Source: Sediminibacterium sp.
GTDB taxonomy: Bacteria > Bacteroidota > Bacteroidia > Chitinophagales > Chitinophagaceae
Assembly (NCBI RefSeq): GCF_019264485.1
Contig: NZ_JAHVAA010000012.1
Span: 124,001 to 188,000, forward strand
Direction: 5' to 3'
Length of the DNA: 64,000 nt
Below the pieces are notes generated by a model. It searched no databases and was not told the DNA's origin. It saw nothing but the letters and a program-made list of their open reading frames with translations. A program made the translations under genes and the position numbers. Each line of letters starts with the position of its first letter. Position 1 is the stretch's first letter. Below, piece by piece: positions 50,512 to 58,658 of this stretch.

Positions 50512-53070
50512 ATGCGGAATCATTTAGGTTTATTATTGATTGGATTTATTTGTAGCACTCAGCTTTTTGCTCAGGATGAAAATGATATGGATATCAACAA
50601 CCTGTCATTCAAAGTTGCCAGTAACCGTGTATTCGGAAAGATTACAGATGCCCTTACCGGCAAACCACTTGAAGCCGTTTCTGTTCAGTTATACCTGAAA
50701 GGGGTTTATGGAAACGACAGTCTCGTTAATGCCTTACTCACCAAAGCAAATGGCGATTTCCGTTTTTCCAGCTTACCGAAAGCCGACAGTTTTAAATTGG
50801 TCATCAGTAGTCTGGCCTATGCTGCCAAAAACCTCACTGTACTGTTTACACCCGGTAATGTGCGCAATATTCCTGAAACCGTTTTTTTTGAAAAAGACTT
50901 AGGCAATATTGCCCTTGAACAGGATGCCACTACCCTCGCCGCTGTGGTGGTTCGTTCCACTACCAAACCTGCGCTGGAAATGGGTATCGACAGAAAAGTG
51001 TTTAATGTAGAGAAAAGCCTTACAGCAACAGGCGGTACAGCTATTGATGTAATGAAAAATATTCCTTCTGTTTCGGTGGATGTGGAAGGCAATGTACAGT
51101 TGAGAAACAGTCAGCCCCAGATTTTTGTAGATGGCCGACCCACCATTCTTACACTCGACCAGATTCCTTCCGATAATATTGAAACCATTGAACTTATTAC
51201 CAACCCTTCTGCCAAATTCGACGCGGCCAGCAGCGGTGGTATCATCAATATAGTGTTGAAGAAAAATAAAAGGATCGGTTTAAATGGTGTGATCAGTATT
51301 GGTGGTGGTTACCCTGATATTTATAACAGCAATCTTGCCATTAATGCCCGCCAGGGCAAAGTGAACGTTTTTGCCAGCGGAAGCATTAACCAGTCGGGTG
51401 GTATTGCCCGTGGTGAATCTTTACGTGAGAACAGGGTTAACGGTGTGGCTGATAATTTTTTCAACCAGTTTTCTTCCAATGCCAGACTGAGAAGATTTAA
51501 TTCCATTCGTTTTGGTCTGGATTATTTTCTGGACAACAGAAACACATTATCCTTTACACAGGGTATCGTTGACGGAAGATTTATCAATCGTGAAGAACAG
51601 GATCAGTTTTATTACAACAAAACAGGGACTTTACAACGTACAGGTGATCGTTTAACAGAGAACAGAGCAGGTTTTAACCGCTACAACAGTCAGTTAAACT
51701 TTACACATAAATTCCCGGAGAATGGAAAAGAGTTGACGGCAAATATCAATTATAATTCAGGCAGTGGTAATAACCTGTCAAATATTACCAATGCATTCTA
51801 TAATAACGATGGCTCTCCCTATGCGCCTGTAGCAAGGGTGAGAAACGACGGAAGCAATAAAAACAAGCAGGTTACCCTTCAGCTTGATTATGTTGATCCT
51901 ATTGGTGAAAATGCAAAGCTTGAAACAGGACTGCGTTCCTATATCAATGATGTAAACAGTTCTTTCGCTGCATTTTCATTGGGCAATGGTGTTGAAACCA
52001 AACTGCCGCTGAGCAATAATATCCGTTATAAAGAAACGGTGCATGCCGGTTATATTACTTATTCCAACAAGATCAATAGTTTTTCGTACCAGGCAGGTTT
52101 GAGGGCTGAATATTCTGAGTTTGAAGGTGAGTTGCTCGACAGCGCCCGTACATTTGGTTATACTTACCCTAATAGCTGGGATCGTTTACTGGATGGGTTC
52201 TTCCCCAGTTTATTTCTCACCAAATCGATCAATGAAAATACCGATATACAGTTTAATTATAGCCGCAGGATCAGAAGACCCAATTTCAGACAACTGAATC
52301 CATTTGTAGACATTACCGATCCGGTTAACCTAAACCAGGGCAATCCGCAGTTGCAACCCGAGTTCACCAACTCTTTTGAATTCAACTACAATACCAAATA
52401 CAAAAGCGGTAGTTTTCTGGCTGTCCTGTATTTCAGGAATAACCAGCGCGATATTACCCGTTTCAGCGATACCATTACTGCTGCCCAATACCAGCAATTG
52501 AATAATGCGGCTGTTGATCCGAATGCCATCCTCAACACATTTATCAATGCCCAGTACACCAACCGGATGGGCGCAGAATTTACATTACAGCATAAGATTG
52601 GAGAAGATTTCGATCTTACACCCAGCGTTAATATGCAGTACCGCAAAGTGAAAGCCATTGTTGGCAAACTCGATCTCAGTAACCAGGGTTTTAACTGGGA
52701 AGGAAAACTGATTGCCAACTATCGTTTTCCCACCAAACAAACTTCTTTCTTTAAAAACCTGAGCCTGCAAATGGTAGGTGAATACGAATCGATGGAAGTA
52801 ACGGCACAGGGTAAATCGCTGGAGCAATACAGCATTGATATGGCCATCCGCAAAGATTTCTTAAAAGATAAAAAAGCCTCCCTCACTTTTGCACTCAACG
52901 ACGTATTCAATACCAACAGAAGCGGTAATATTTTCGACACTGATCTTTTCTATCAAACCGGCTATAACCGTAGAAATGTGCGCAATTTCCGTCTCACATT
53001 CTCCTACAAATTCGGCAGTGCCACATTCAAATTGTTTAATAACAGAAACAACAGAGACGAGGAAGATTAA
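50512..53070 (+). CDS. Outer-membrane beta-barrel receptor (CarboxypepD-reg plus PF14905-like barrel)
   Basis: 852 residues. Signal peptide ends at LFAQ. A CarboxypepD-regulatory-like domain spans about 45-120, then the plug-like part with DRKVFNVEKSLTATGGTAIDVMKNIPSVSV in outline and IFVDGRPTIL, then a long barrel ending in RLTFSYKFGSATFK. Same family as the genes at 4724 and 63685. The ligand is unknown. The gene lies alone between two family E/B repeat loci that carry a perfect 35 bp inverted repeat, so it could in principle be inverted as a unit. Confidence 0.88.
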   Translation: MRNHLGLLLIGFICSTQLFAQDENDMDINNLSFKVASNRVFGKITDALTGKPLEAVSVQLYLKGVYGNDSLVNALLTKANGDFRFSSLPKADSFKLVISSLAYAAKNLTVLFTPGNVRNIPETVFFEKDLGNIALEQDATTLAAVVVRSTTKPALEMGIDRKVFNVEKSLTATGGTAIDVMKNIPSVSVDVEGNVQLRNSQPQIFVDGRPTILTLDQIPSDNIETIELITNPSAKFDAASSGGIINIVLKKNKRIGLNGVISIGGGYPDIYNSNLAINARQGKVNVFASGSINQSGGIARGESLRENRVNGVADNFFNQFSSNARLRRFNSIRFGLDYFLDNRNTLSFTQGIVDGRFINREEQDQFYYNKTGTLQRTGDRLTENRAGFNRYNSQLNFTHKFPENGKELTANINYNSGSGNNLSNITNAFYNNDGSPYAPVARVRNDGSNKNKQVTLQLDYVDPIGENAKLETGLRSYINDVNSSFAAFSLGNGVETKLPLSNNIRYKETVHAGYITYSNKINSFSYQAGLRAEYSEFEGELLDSARTFGYTYPNSWDRLLDGFFPSLFLTKSINENTDIQFNYSRRIRRPNFRQLNPFVDITDPVNLNQGNPQLQPEFTNSFEFNYNTKYKSGSFLAVLYFRNNQRDITRFSDTITAAQYQQLNNAAVDPNAILNTFINAQYTNRMGAEFTLQHKIGEDFDLTPSVNMQYRKVKAIVGKLDLSNQGFNWEGKLIANYRFPTKQTSFFKNLSLQMVGEYESMEVTAQGKSLEQYSIDMAIRKDFLKDKKASLTFALNDVFNTNRSGNIFDTDLFYQTGYNRRNVRNFRLTFSYKFGSATFKLFNNRNNRDEED

Positions 53071-53071
53071 T

Positions 53072-53265
53072 ATGTAGGATGTCAGATGTCGGATTTTTTT
53101 TGAAATAATCCCTAAATAAATCTCTGCGTAAACTCCGTTATCTCTTGTTCTCTGCGGTGCCCTTCCTTCGTCAGGGTGACGTTAGTACCCTCACCGCAGA
53201 GAAAGGAGTACGGGGAGTTTACGCAGGGTAAAGTCAAATCTGACATCTGCCATCTGACATCAAAA
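53072..53265. repeat. Nested family E arms around a family B palindrome
   Basis: E heptamers at 53072-53098 (starting 2 bp after the receptor stop) and inverted E heptamers at 53238-53265 enclose a B element with arms 53124-53159 and 53192-53226. The loop is the same 26 bp and in the same orientation as at 50243, but the arms are exchanged: this right arm pairs perfectly with the left arm there, and this left arm pairs 32/36 with the right arm there. Confidence 0.87.
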
Positions 53266-53268
53266 AAT

Positions 53269-54078
53269 TCAATAGTATTTCTTCTGCAAATTATGCAACA
53301 CGCTTTTATCCAGCACCGTCAACTGCCTGGTGGTGTCCTGGAGAAAATGGCGTTTGAACGACTGGATGGCGGCGCTGGTATCTTTTACATCGTAGCCTAT
53401 GATGCGAAGGGCCTGTATATGATTAAAATTAGCAGGTACTTCTTCTCTTATTTCATCATACCATAAACCAAAACCTTTTTCTGCCAGTTTTTTCCAGGGG
53501 AAACGATAATTGGGGTCATTTTTACGGGTGGGGGCAATATCGCCATGACCAATAAAATTGGCGGTGGGGATATTGTGTTCTTTTTTGAGTCTGGTGAGTA
53601 AACTGATGAGGCTGTTGATCTGTAAACTATCGAAGGGTTCAAAGCCATTATTATCGAGTTCAATACCGATGGAAGAGGAATTGATATCGGTCATATTACC
53701 CCACTTCCCTATTCCACCATGCCAGGCACGCAGGTAATCGCTGAGCATATGATGTAATACACCGCTTTTACAGATGACATAATGTGCACTCACGGCCGTT
53801 CTCGCCAGCGTAAAGGTTTTTAAAGTCTGCTCGCAGGAGTTCTGTGCTGTATGATGAATAATGACAAAATTGGGTTTACGCATATTGAAATTGGTGGTAC
53901 CTACCCAGTAAGGGGGCAGACCCATTGAATCGGACTGAAATGTTTCAACAGGTGCTGCACGTATGGTTTTAGCGTATTCCTTTGCTTTTTGGTTATATAC
54001 TTTATTCGAGGCCTTATATGGATTGCGGGAGCAGGCAATAGAAAACAGAAGGGCAAACAGTAAGCAATAATTTTTCAT
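53269..54078 (-). CDS. N-acetylmuramoyl-L-alanine amidase lipoprotein (Amidase_2/AmpD-like)
   Basis: 269 residues. Lipobox SIAC near residue 16. The amidase domain spans about 70-210: zinc ligands in FVIIHHTAQNS, AWHGGIGKWG and GHGDIAPTRKNDPNYRFPW, where the last H and D follow the AmpD pattern. It cleaves the amide between muramic acid and L-alanine in peptidoglycan, likely in the periplasm since it is lipid-anchored. The C-terminal 60 residues extend beyond the catalytic core. Confidence 0.88.
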   Translation of the reverse strand: MKNYCLLFALLFSIACSRNPYKASNKVYNQKAKEYAKTIRAAPVETFQSDSMGLPPYWVGTTNFNMRKPNFVIIHHTAQNSCEQTLKTFTLARTAVSAHYVICKSGVLHHMLSDYLRAWHGGIGKWGNMTDINSSSIGIELDNNGFEPFDSLQINSLISLLTRLKKEHNIPTANFIGHGDIAPTRKNDPNYRFPWKKLAEKGFGLWYDEIREEVPANFNHIQALRIIGYDVKDTSAAIQSFKRHFLQDTTRQLTVLDKSVLHNLQKKYY

Positions 54079-54117
54079 GTCTTTACTTGAAGTGGAAAAA
54101 TACGAAGAAAGCGCTCA

Positions 54118-54246
54118 AGTCCGAAAGACCGGGAGTCCGAAAGTCGGGAAGATGATGTCGGATAGTTGTATTTTAGAAAATAGTTTTATGTCCAGGAAGA
54201 AAAACAAAAATTCTTTCGGACTTTCGGACTCCCTGTCTTTCGGACT
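54118..54246. repeat. Family A octamer arrays in a divergent gap
   Basis: Left array 54118-54143 and inverted 54221-54246 pair at 25 of 26 positions, with additional A words outside and one E word (GATGTCG) in the loop. The neighbours are divergent, so this hairpin lies in the promoter region of both rather than downstream of either. Confidence 0.83.
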
Positions 54247-54258
54247 AAAAAAACAACT

Positions 54259-54888
54259 ATGTCATTACATCTCGGCAGATCAACATTCGGCAACCCGGTT
54301 AATAAAGGAAATATACTATCGCGCGAAGAAGCAACTGCATTGTTTAATGAATGGGTGCTGAACCCAAAATTGAAATTGCATATGCAGCAAGTAGCCCATC
54401 TTATGAAATGCTGGGCCGCTGAAAAGTTACAGGCCGATGAAGCCACTCAATGGTGCTGGGAAATGGCTGGCTTATTACACGATGCCGACTGGGATCAGTG
54501 GCCCGATCTTCATTGTAAAAAAATTATTGAAGAACTCGAACACAGAAATGTAGACCCTGAAATCATTCGTGCCATCGCTTCGCATGGTCATGTTCATTTT
54601 GGTGTGATTCCGGAAACAGAAATGGACAAAATGCTTTACGCGTTTGATGAACTCTCCGGACTCATTCATGCTTACTCGCTGATGCGTCCGGGTGGATATG
54701 ATGGCATGGATGTAAAAGGCGTAAACAAAAGACTCAAAGAAAAATCTTTTGCCGCCAATGTATCACGTGATGATATTCGTGATGCCTGTGAAAGAGCAGG
54801 GATTGAGTTGAATGAACTGATAGCGTTTATTGTTGAAAGACAGACGGGGGGAACAGAAGAACAGAGAAACAGAGGAACAGAGAAATAA
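54259..54888 (+). CDS. HD-domain protein (putative phosphohydrolase)
   Basis: 209 residues. HD motif in MAGLLHDADWDQ near residue 82, with an upstream histidine in LKLHMQQVAHLMKCW and a later one in AIASHGHVHFG, as needed for a metal-binding HDIG/HD site. Such proteins hydrolyse phosphates of nucleotides; the substrate is unknown. The last 17 residues, including QTGGTEEQRNRGTEK, come from an 8-mer array that starts inside the gene and carries on to the next start codon, so the native C-terminus probably ends near residue 192. Confidence 0.82.
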   Translation: MSLHLGRSTFGNPVNKGNILSREEATALFNEWVLNPKLKLHMQQVAHLMKCWAAEKLQADEATQWCWEMAGLLHDADWDQWPDLHCKKIIEELEHRNVDPEIIRAIASHGHVHFGVIPETEMDKMLYAFDELSGLIHAYSLMRPGGYDGMDVKGVNKRLKEKSFAANVSRDDIRDACERAGIELNELIAFIVERQTGGTEEQRNRGTEK

Positions 54889-54973
54889 GAAATAAGAAAT
54901 CAGGAAATTAAGTTGTCAAGATTACAAGAAATTAAGAATCAGGAAATCAAAGATCAAAAAATCAAAGATAAAC
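54851..54973. repeat. Octamer-to-heptamer array filling a gene gap
   Basis: Four 8-mers (GAACAGAA, GAACAGAG, AAACAGAG, GAACAGAG) inside the HD gene run into 7-mers (AAATAAG twice, AAATCAG ...) and A-rich ATCAAAG-type words that end exactly at the next ATG. The HD stop (54886-54888) is inside the array. Confidence 0.7.
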
Positions 54974-56314
54974 ATGAGAACAATTATCGTAGTTATCCTC
55001 CTGGCATCCTGCCTATCCCAGTCGAGGGGACAGTATATTTTGCCTTTGAAAGATCAGGCGAAAGTGGTGGATGAATTGCTGGCAGACAGGTTGAATAATT
55101 TATTGCCGGTGCTGATGAAAGAAGAAGCCATTGATATGTGGCTGGTTATTTCACGCGAGTATAATGAAGACCCGGTAATTAAAACCATGCTGCCGGCTAC
55201 CTGGATCTCTGCAAGGAGAAGAACCATTCTTGTTTTTTATCGCAATCCTTCCGGTGCATTTGAAAAACTGGCTATTGCCCGTTACAATGTAGGCAATGAA
55301 ATAAAAGCATCATGGGATATGGCCAAATTCCCCGACCAGTGGGATGCACTGGTGGATCTGATTCAACAAAGAAATCCTGCTAAAATTGGTCTGAATTATT
55401 CCGCTGATTTTGGTCATGCAGACGGGCTTACCTATACAGAACAAAAAGAACTGGTTGCCAAACTTCCTGCTGCGACTGCTAAAAAAATCGTGAGCGCTGA
55501 AAAGCTCGCTGTTCGCTGGCTGGAGACAAGGACTGAACGAGAGATGCAGTTGTATCCGCAACTCATTCAAATTACACACGATATCATTAAAGAAGGGTTT
55601 TCAGAAAAAGTAATCATGCCCGGAGTTACTACTACCGATGATCTGGTATGGTGGTTCAGACAAAAAATCCGCGATCTTGGTTTAGATACCTGGTTCCATA
55701 CTTCTGTATCGATTCAAAGAAATGACCCGGAGAATTTCGATCATCTTCGTTCTTTCTCCAGCAGACCTAAGGATGAAGTGATCAGAACAGGTGATTTATT
55801 ACATGTTGATATTGGCATTACCTATCTAAGATTGAATACAGATATTCAGCAACATGCGTATGTACTGCAACCCGGTGAAAAAGCTCCCCCTGCAAGTCTG
55901 GTGAAAGCATTTGAAAAAGGAAATCGTTTACAGGACATCCTTACTTCGCAATTCAAAACAGGCAAATCGGGTAACCAGATTTTGAAAGATGCACTGGCTC
56001 AGGCGAAAGCAGAAAATATACAAGCCGTAATATACACCCACCCTATTGGTTTTCATGGTCATGCTGCCGGTACCACCATCGGCATGTGGGATAACCAGGT
56101 ATCAGTACCCGGCTCCGGCGACTTTAAAATGAATGAGCGTACAGCTTATTCCATTGAACTGAATGCCGCTTCCGATATTCCTGAATGGAAAAAACCGGTG
56201 CGTATTATGCTGGAGCAGGATGGGTATTGGGATGGCAAACAATTCCGTTATATCAGCGGCAGACAAGTAAAACTCTTACTGGTTCCTTCACACGCCCCCC
56301 ACATAGGAGACTAA
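54974..56314 (+). CDS. Secreted M24-family (Xaa-Pro aminopeptidase-like) metallopeptidase
   Basis: 446 residues. A short signal peptide ends near SQSRGQ. An N-terminal creatinase-like domain (about 25-180) precedes the pita-bread catalytic domain. Metal ligands of M24 peptidases: aspartates in LHVDIGITYLRLNTDIQQH, histidine in THPIGFHGHAAG near residue 360, glutamates in YSIELNA and IMLEQDGYWDG. It probably removes residues ahead of proline from extracellular or periplasmic peptides. The entire leader is formed by a repeat array. Confidence 0.87.
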   Translation: MRTIIVVILLASCLSQSRGQYILPLKDQAKVVDELLADRLNNLLPVLMKEEAIDMWLVISREYNEDPVIKTMLPATWISARRRTILVFYRNPSGAFEKLAIARYNVGNEIKASWDMAKFPDQWDALVDLIQQRNPAKIGLNYSADFGHADGLTYTEQKELVAKLPAATAKKIVSAEKLAVRWLETRTEREMQLYPQLIQITHDIIKEGFSEKVIMPGVTTTDDLVWWFRQKIRDLGLDTWFHTSVSIQRNDPENFDHLRSFSSRPKDEVIRTGDLLHVDIGITYLRLNTDIQQHAYVLQPGEKAPPASLVKAFEKGNRLQDILTSQFKTGKSGNQILKDALAQAKAENIQAVIYTHPIGFHGHAAGTTIGMWDNQVSVPGSGDFKMNERTAYSIELNAASDIPEWKKPVRIMLEQDGYWDGKQFRYISGRQVKLLLVPSHAPHIGD

Positions 56315-56410
56315 CCCTGCGGTTTTCTCCGTGCTCTCTCGTTCTCTGCGGTGAGTATTCGAGCAAATTCACCGCAGAGAACGAGAGAACACAGAGTTTA
56401 CGCGGAGTCG
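56315..56410. repeat. Family B long palindrome, loop inverted
   Basis: Arms 56315-56353 and 56370-56408 around a 16 nt loop (56354-56369). Arms match those at 41963 and 60448, but the loop reads as their reverse complement (13 of 16 against the 42002 loop; only 8 of 16 in direct orientation). It starts right after the M24 stop. Confidence 0.87.
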
Positions 56411-56428
56411 TTTTATAAATTTTAGAAT

Positions 56429-57016
56429 ATGGATGAATTTTTATCGGCTGATTACTGGAACGAGCGATATAAAAAAGAGGAAACCGGTTGGGATATTGGG
56501 TTTGTATCTACTCCACTAAAAACATATATCGATCAATTAGAACGAAGAGATATCAGCATACTCATTCCCGGTGGAGGCAATAGTTATGAAGCTGCTTACC
56601 TGTTAGAAAATGGTTTTACCAATATTACCGTGATTGATATTGCACCGGTGGTAGCAGAAAAATTAAACAACCAGTTCAGGCAGTTTGGAGATGCTATTCA
56701 GATTATCTGTGGTGATTTTTTTGAACTTTCGGGAAGCTATGATCTTATTCTTGAACAAACTTTTTTCTGCGCTATTGATCCATCATTAAGAAAGGCTTAC
56801 GTAGAGAAGATCAAACAATTATTAAATCCGAGCGGGAAACTGGTTGGTCTGTTGTTTAATCGTTCATTTGAAAACAGTCCGCCCTTTGGAGGCGATGAAA
56901 AAGAATATAGAGATTTATTCAGTAACTATTTCAGCATTCAAAAAATGGGGACTGCTTACAACTCCATTCCACAACGTTCAGGAAGCGAGTTGTTCTTTAT
57001 TCTCACCCCTCCGTGA
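56429..57016 (+). CDS. TPMT-family SAM-dependent methyltransferase
   Basis: 195 residues. Opening FLSADYWNERYKKEETGWDIG is the thiopurine-methyltransferase-family N-terminus; ILIPGGGNSYEAAYLLENG is the SAM-binding glycine loop near residue 50, VTVIDIAPVV the acidic strand, and LEQTFFCAIDPSLR the following helix. In the family such enzymes methylate thiols, selenite or tellurite. The stop sits in a family C word. Upstream 112 bp is a B palindrome, so the gene likely has its own start. Confidence 0.85.
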   Translation: MDEFLSADYWNERYKKEETGWDIGFVSTPLKTYIDQLERRDISILIPGGGNSYEAAYLLENGFTNITVIDIAPVVAEKLNNQFRQFGDAIQIICGDFFELSGSYDLILEQTFFCAIDPSLRKAYVEKIKQLLNPSGKLVGLLFNRSFENSPPFGGDEKEYRDLFSNYFSIQKMGTAYNSIPQRSGSELFFILTPP

Positions 57017-57076
57017 AACTCCGTGCCTCACTCCAAAACAAATCCGACATCCGCCATCAGACATCCGAGATCTACT
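57007..57076. repeat. Family C words then family E heptamers at a convergent gene pair
   Basis: C-type words at about 57007-57035 contain the methyltransferase stop (57014-57016); E heptamers at 57042-57076 (ATCCGAC, ATCCGCC, ATCAGAC, ATCCGAG, ATCTACT) contain the stop of agmatine deiminase (57072-57074). No clear inverted partner. Confidence 0.75.
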
Positions 57077-58172
57077 TCGGTTCCTGTTGGCTGAGGCAAT
57101 GGAAGCTGCCGAGGCCCCAGATGATATCGGTGGAGTCGATACCCACTACTTCTCTGTCTTTGAATGCATCGGCAATAATGCTTAATGCCTTATCATCTTT
57201 CGCTGAACGGAATGTAGGCACAATTACATGTTGATTGCTGATATAGAAATTGGCGTATGATGCAGGCAGGCGCTGGTCTTCATACACCACTTCATCGGGC
57301 ATGGGTAGTTCAATAATATTCAACTGCTTGCCATTCAATAAACGCATTTCTTTTAACTGTTGCAGATTGGTTTGCAACAATGCATAATTTTCATCCTGTT
57401 TGTTCTCTTCAATAACCGTAATAACGGTATCTGTATTTACAAAGCGAACGGTATCGTCGATATGTCCATCGGTATCGTCGCCCACAATGCCTTCATCCAC
57501 CCATAATACCTGTTCCATTCCATAATAATCGATCAGGTATTGTTCTATCTGCGACTGACTTAAATGTGGGTTTCGGTTGGGATTTAACAAGCAGCAGGTA
57601 GATGTTAACACAGTTCCTGCACCATTGAATTCTACCGAACCTCCTTCCATTACAATACCCGGATTAAATACAGGTATATTGAAATGTTGTCCGATTAAAG
57701 TTGGAATAACATCATCTAAATCGTAGGGAGGATATTTATTGCCCCATGCATTATAGTTCCAGTCAACAATTACTTTTCGTTGCGCTGCGTTGGAGTTGAT
57801 GAGGAATGCCGGTCCATGATCGCGGCACCAGGCATCGTTGGTGGGGTGCATGAAAAATTCAACCTGCGACAGGTTTACACCGGCTTTCTCGAGGTGGCCG
57901 ATGGCAAATAATTTCATGGCATCGTTGGCTACGTTGATGCGCACTTTTTCACTTAACGCCAAATACTTAATGAATAATGCGTAATTGGGATAGATAGAAT
58001 CAATCTTACCGGGCCAGCTTGCTTCTTTATGCGGCCATGAAAGCCAGGTGGCTTCATGTTGCTCAAATTCAGCGGGGAAAAAGTATCCGAGAGATTTAGG
58101 AGTATCTTTTGAGTCCGAAAGTCCGGAAGACCGAAAGTCCGGTGTTAGTTGTTTTTTGTTGGGGGAGAACAT
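57072..58172 (-). CDS. aguA: Agmatine deiminase
   Basis: 366 residues of the guanidino-modifying fold. Conserved parts: GYFFPAEFEQHEATWLSWPHKEASWPG in outline, NDAWCRDHGPAFL, VMEGGSVEFNGAG, DDTDGHIDDTVRFV (catalytic His) and the C-terminal catalytic cysteine in GSFHCLSQQ. It turns agmatine into N-carbamoylputrescine, the next step being the amidase at 58659. The only in-frame ATG is 58172; residues 11-21 or so (PDFRSSGLSDS) are the translation of a family A array lying between it and the family core. The stop codon lies in a family E array. Confidence 0.93.
   Translation of the reverse strand: MFSPNKKQLTPDFRSSGLSDSKDTPKSLGYFFPAEFEQHEATWLSWPHKEASWPGKIDSIYPNYALFIKYLALSEKVRINVANDAMKLFAIGHLEKAGVNLSQVEFFMHPTNDAWCRDHGPAFLINSNAAQRKVIVDWNYNAWGNKYPPYDLDDVIPTLIGQHFNIPVFNPGIVMEGGSVEFNGAGTVLTSTCCLLNPNRNPHLSQSQIEQYLIDYYGMEQVLWVDEGIVGDDTDGHIDDTVRFVNTDTVITVIEENKQDENYALLQTNLQQLKEMRLLNGKQLNIIELPMPDEVVYEDQRLPASYANFYISNQHVIVPTFRSAKDDKALSIIADAFKDREVVGIDSTDIIWGLGSFHCLSQQEPK
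58111..58142. repeat. Family A octamer array inside aguA
   Basis: Four 8-mers in register, 30 of 32 positions identical to the left arm at 28781-28812. It lies within the first 21 codons of agmatine deiminase and is translated in frame on the minus strand. Confidence 0.85.
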
Positions 58173-58186
58173 GTATGTTATAACTT

Positions 58187-58540
58187 TTATTTTAGTTTTT
58201 GTTTAAGTGCATTTAGCATTGCCAGCATTTCATCGCACAGCGTGTATATATCCTCAAAATCTGCCTGTTTGATTAGGCCTCTAATCCTGGCAATATGCAG
58301 GCAGGCAACTACTTCTATATTTGATCGAATAGCAAAATTCAAGAACCGTAGAAACTCAGGATTTGATTGTCCTGTAGACCCTTCAGCTATATTAAGCGAT
58401 ACTGAATCCGCGGCTCTTTTTATCTGGCTTGTTAAAACAAATAGTTCTTCTTTAGGAAATTGTTTTACCAGCACATTCACCTTTTCAATTAATTGCAATG
58501 ATTTCTGCCACACAATTAATTTTTCAAATTTAAAGGGCAT
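58187..58540 (-). CDS. Four-helix-bundle protein (23S rRNA intervening-sequence type)
   Basis: 117 residues from MPFKFEKLIVWQKSLQL. The family signature is FEKLIVWQKS at the start, TSQIKRAADSVSLNIAEGSTG in the second helix and FLRFLNFAIRSNIEVVACLHIA in the third. The family was first seen in intervening sequences of 23S rRNA genes but is common as free genes; function unknown. It lies between aguA and aguB on the same strand, 14 bp from aguA and 118 bp from aguB, so it may be co-transcribed with them. Confidence 0.85.
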   Translation of the reverse strand: MPFKFEKLIVWQKSLQLIEKVNVLVKQFPKEELFVLTSQIKRAADSVSLNIAEGSTGQSNPEFLRFLNFAIRSNIEVVACLHIARIRGLIKQADFEDIYTLCDEMLAMLNALKQKLK

Positions 58541-58620
58541 ACTTTTTTCGCACAAGATAAATCATTGTCATACGAACCACCCGCTCCGCGTAGCATGCAA
58601 TCTTAACCACTACTCTCCTC

Positions 58621-58652
58621 ACTTTCGGACTTTCGGTCTCCCGGACTTTCGG
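58621..58652. repeat. Family A octamer array
   Basis: Four 8-mers in register (ACTTTCGG twice, TCTCCCGG, ACTTTCGG), inverted orientation relative to the array in aguA. It ends 7 bp before the aguB stop. Confidence 0.78.
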
Positions 58653-58658
58653 ACTAAA

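Noticed and set aside
50157-53265. Insertion sequence carrying the receptor gene as cargo
   Set aside because: No transposase or recombinase gene and no target-site duplication is visible; the repeats belong to families found all over the window.
58187-58540. Sign of a 23S rRNA gene nearby
   Set aside because: Four-helix proteins of this family occur as free genes; no rRNA sequence is in the window.
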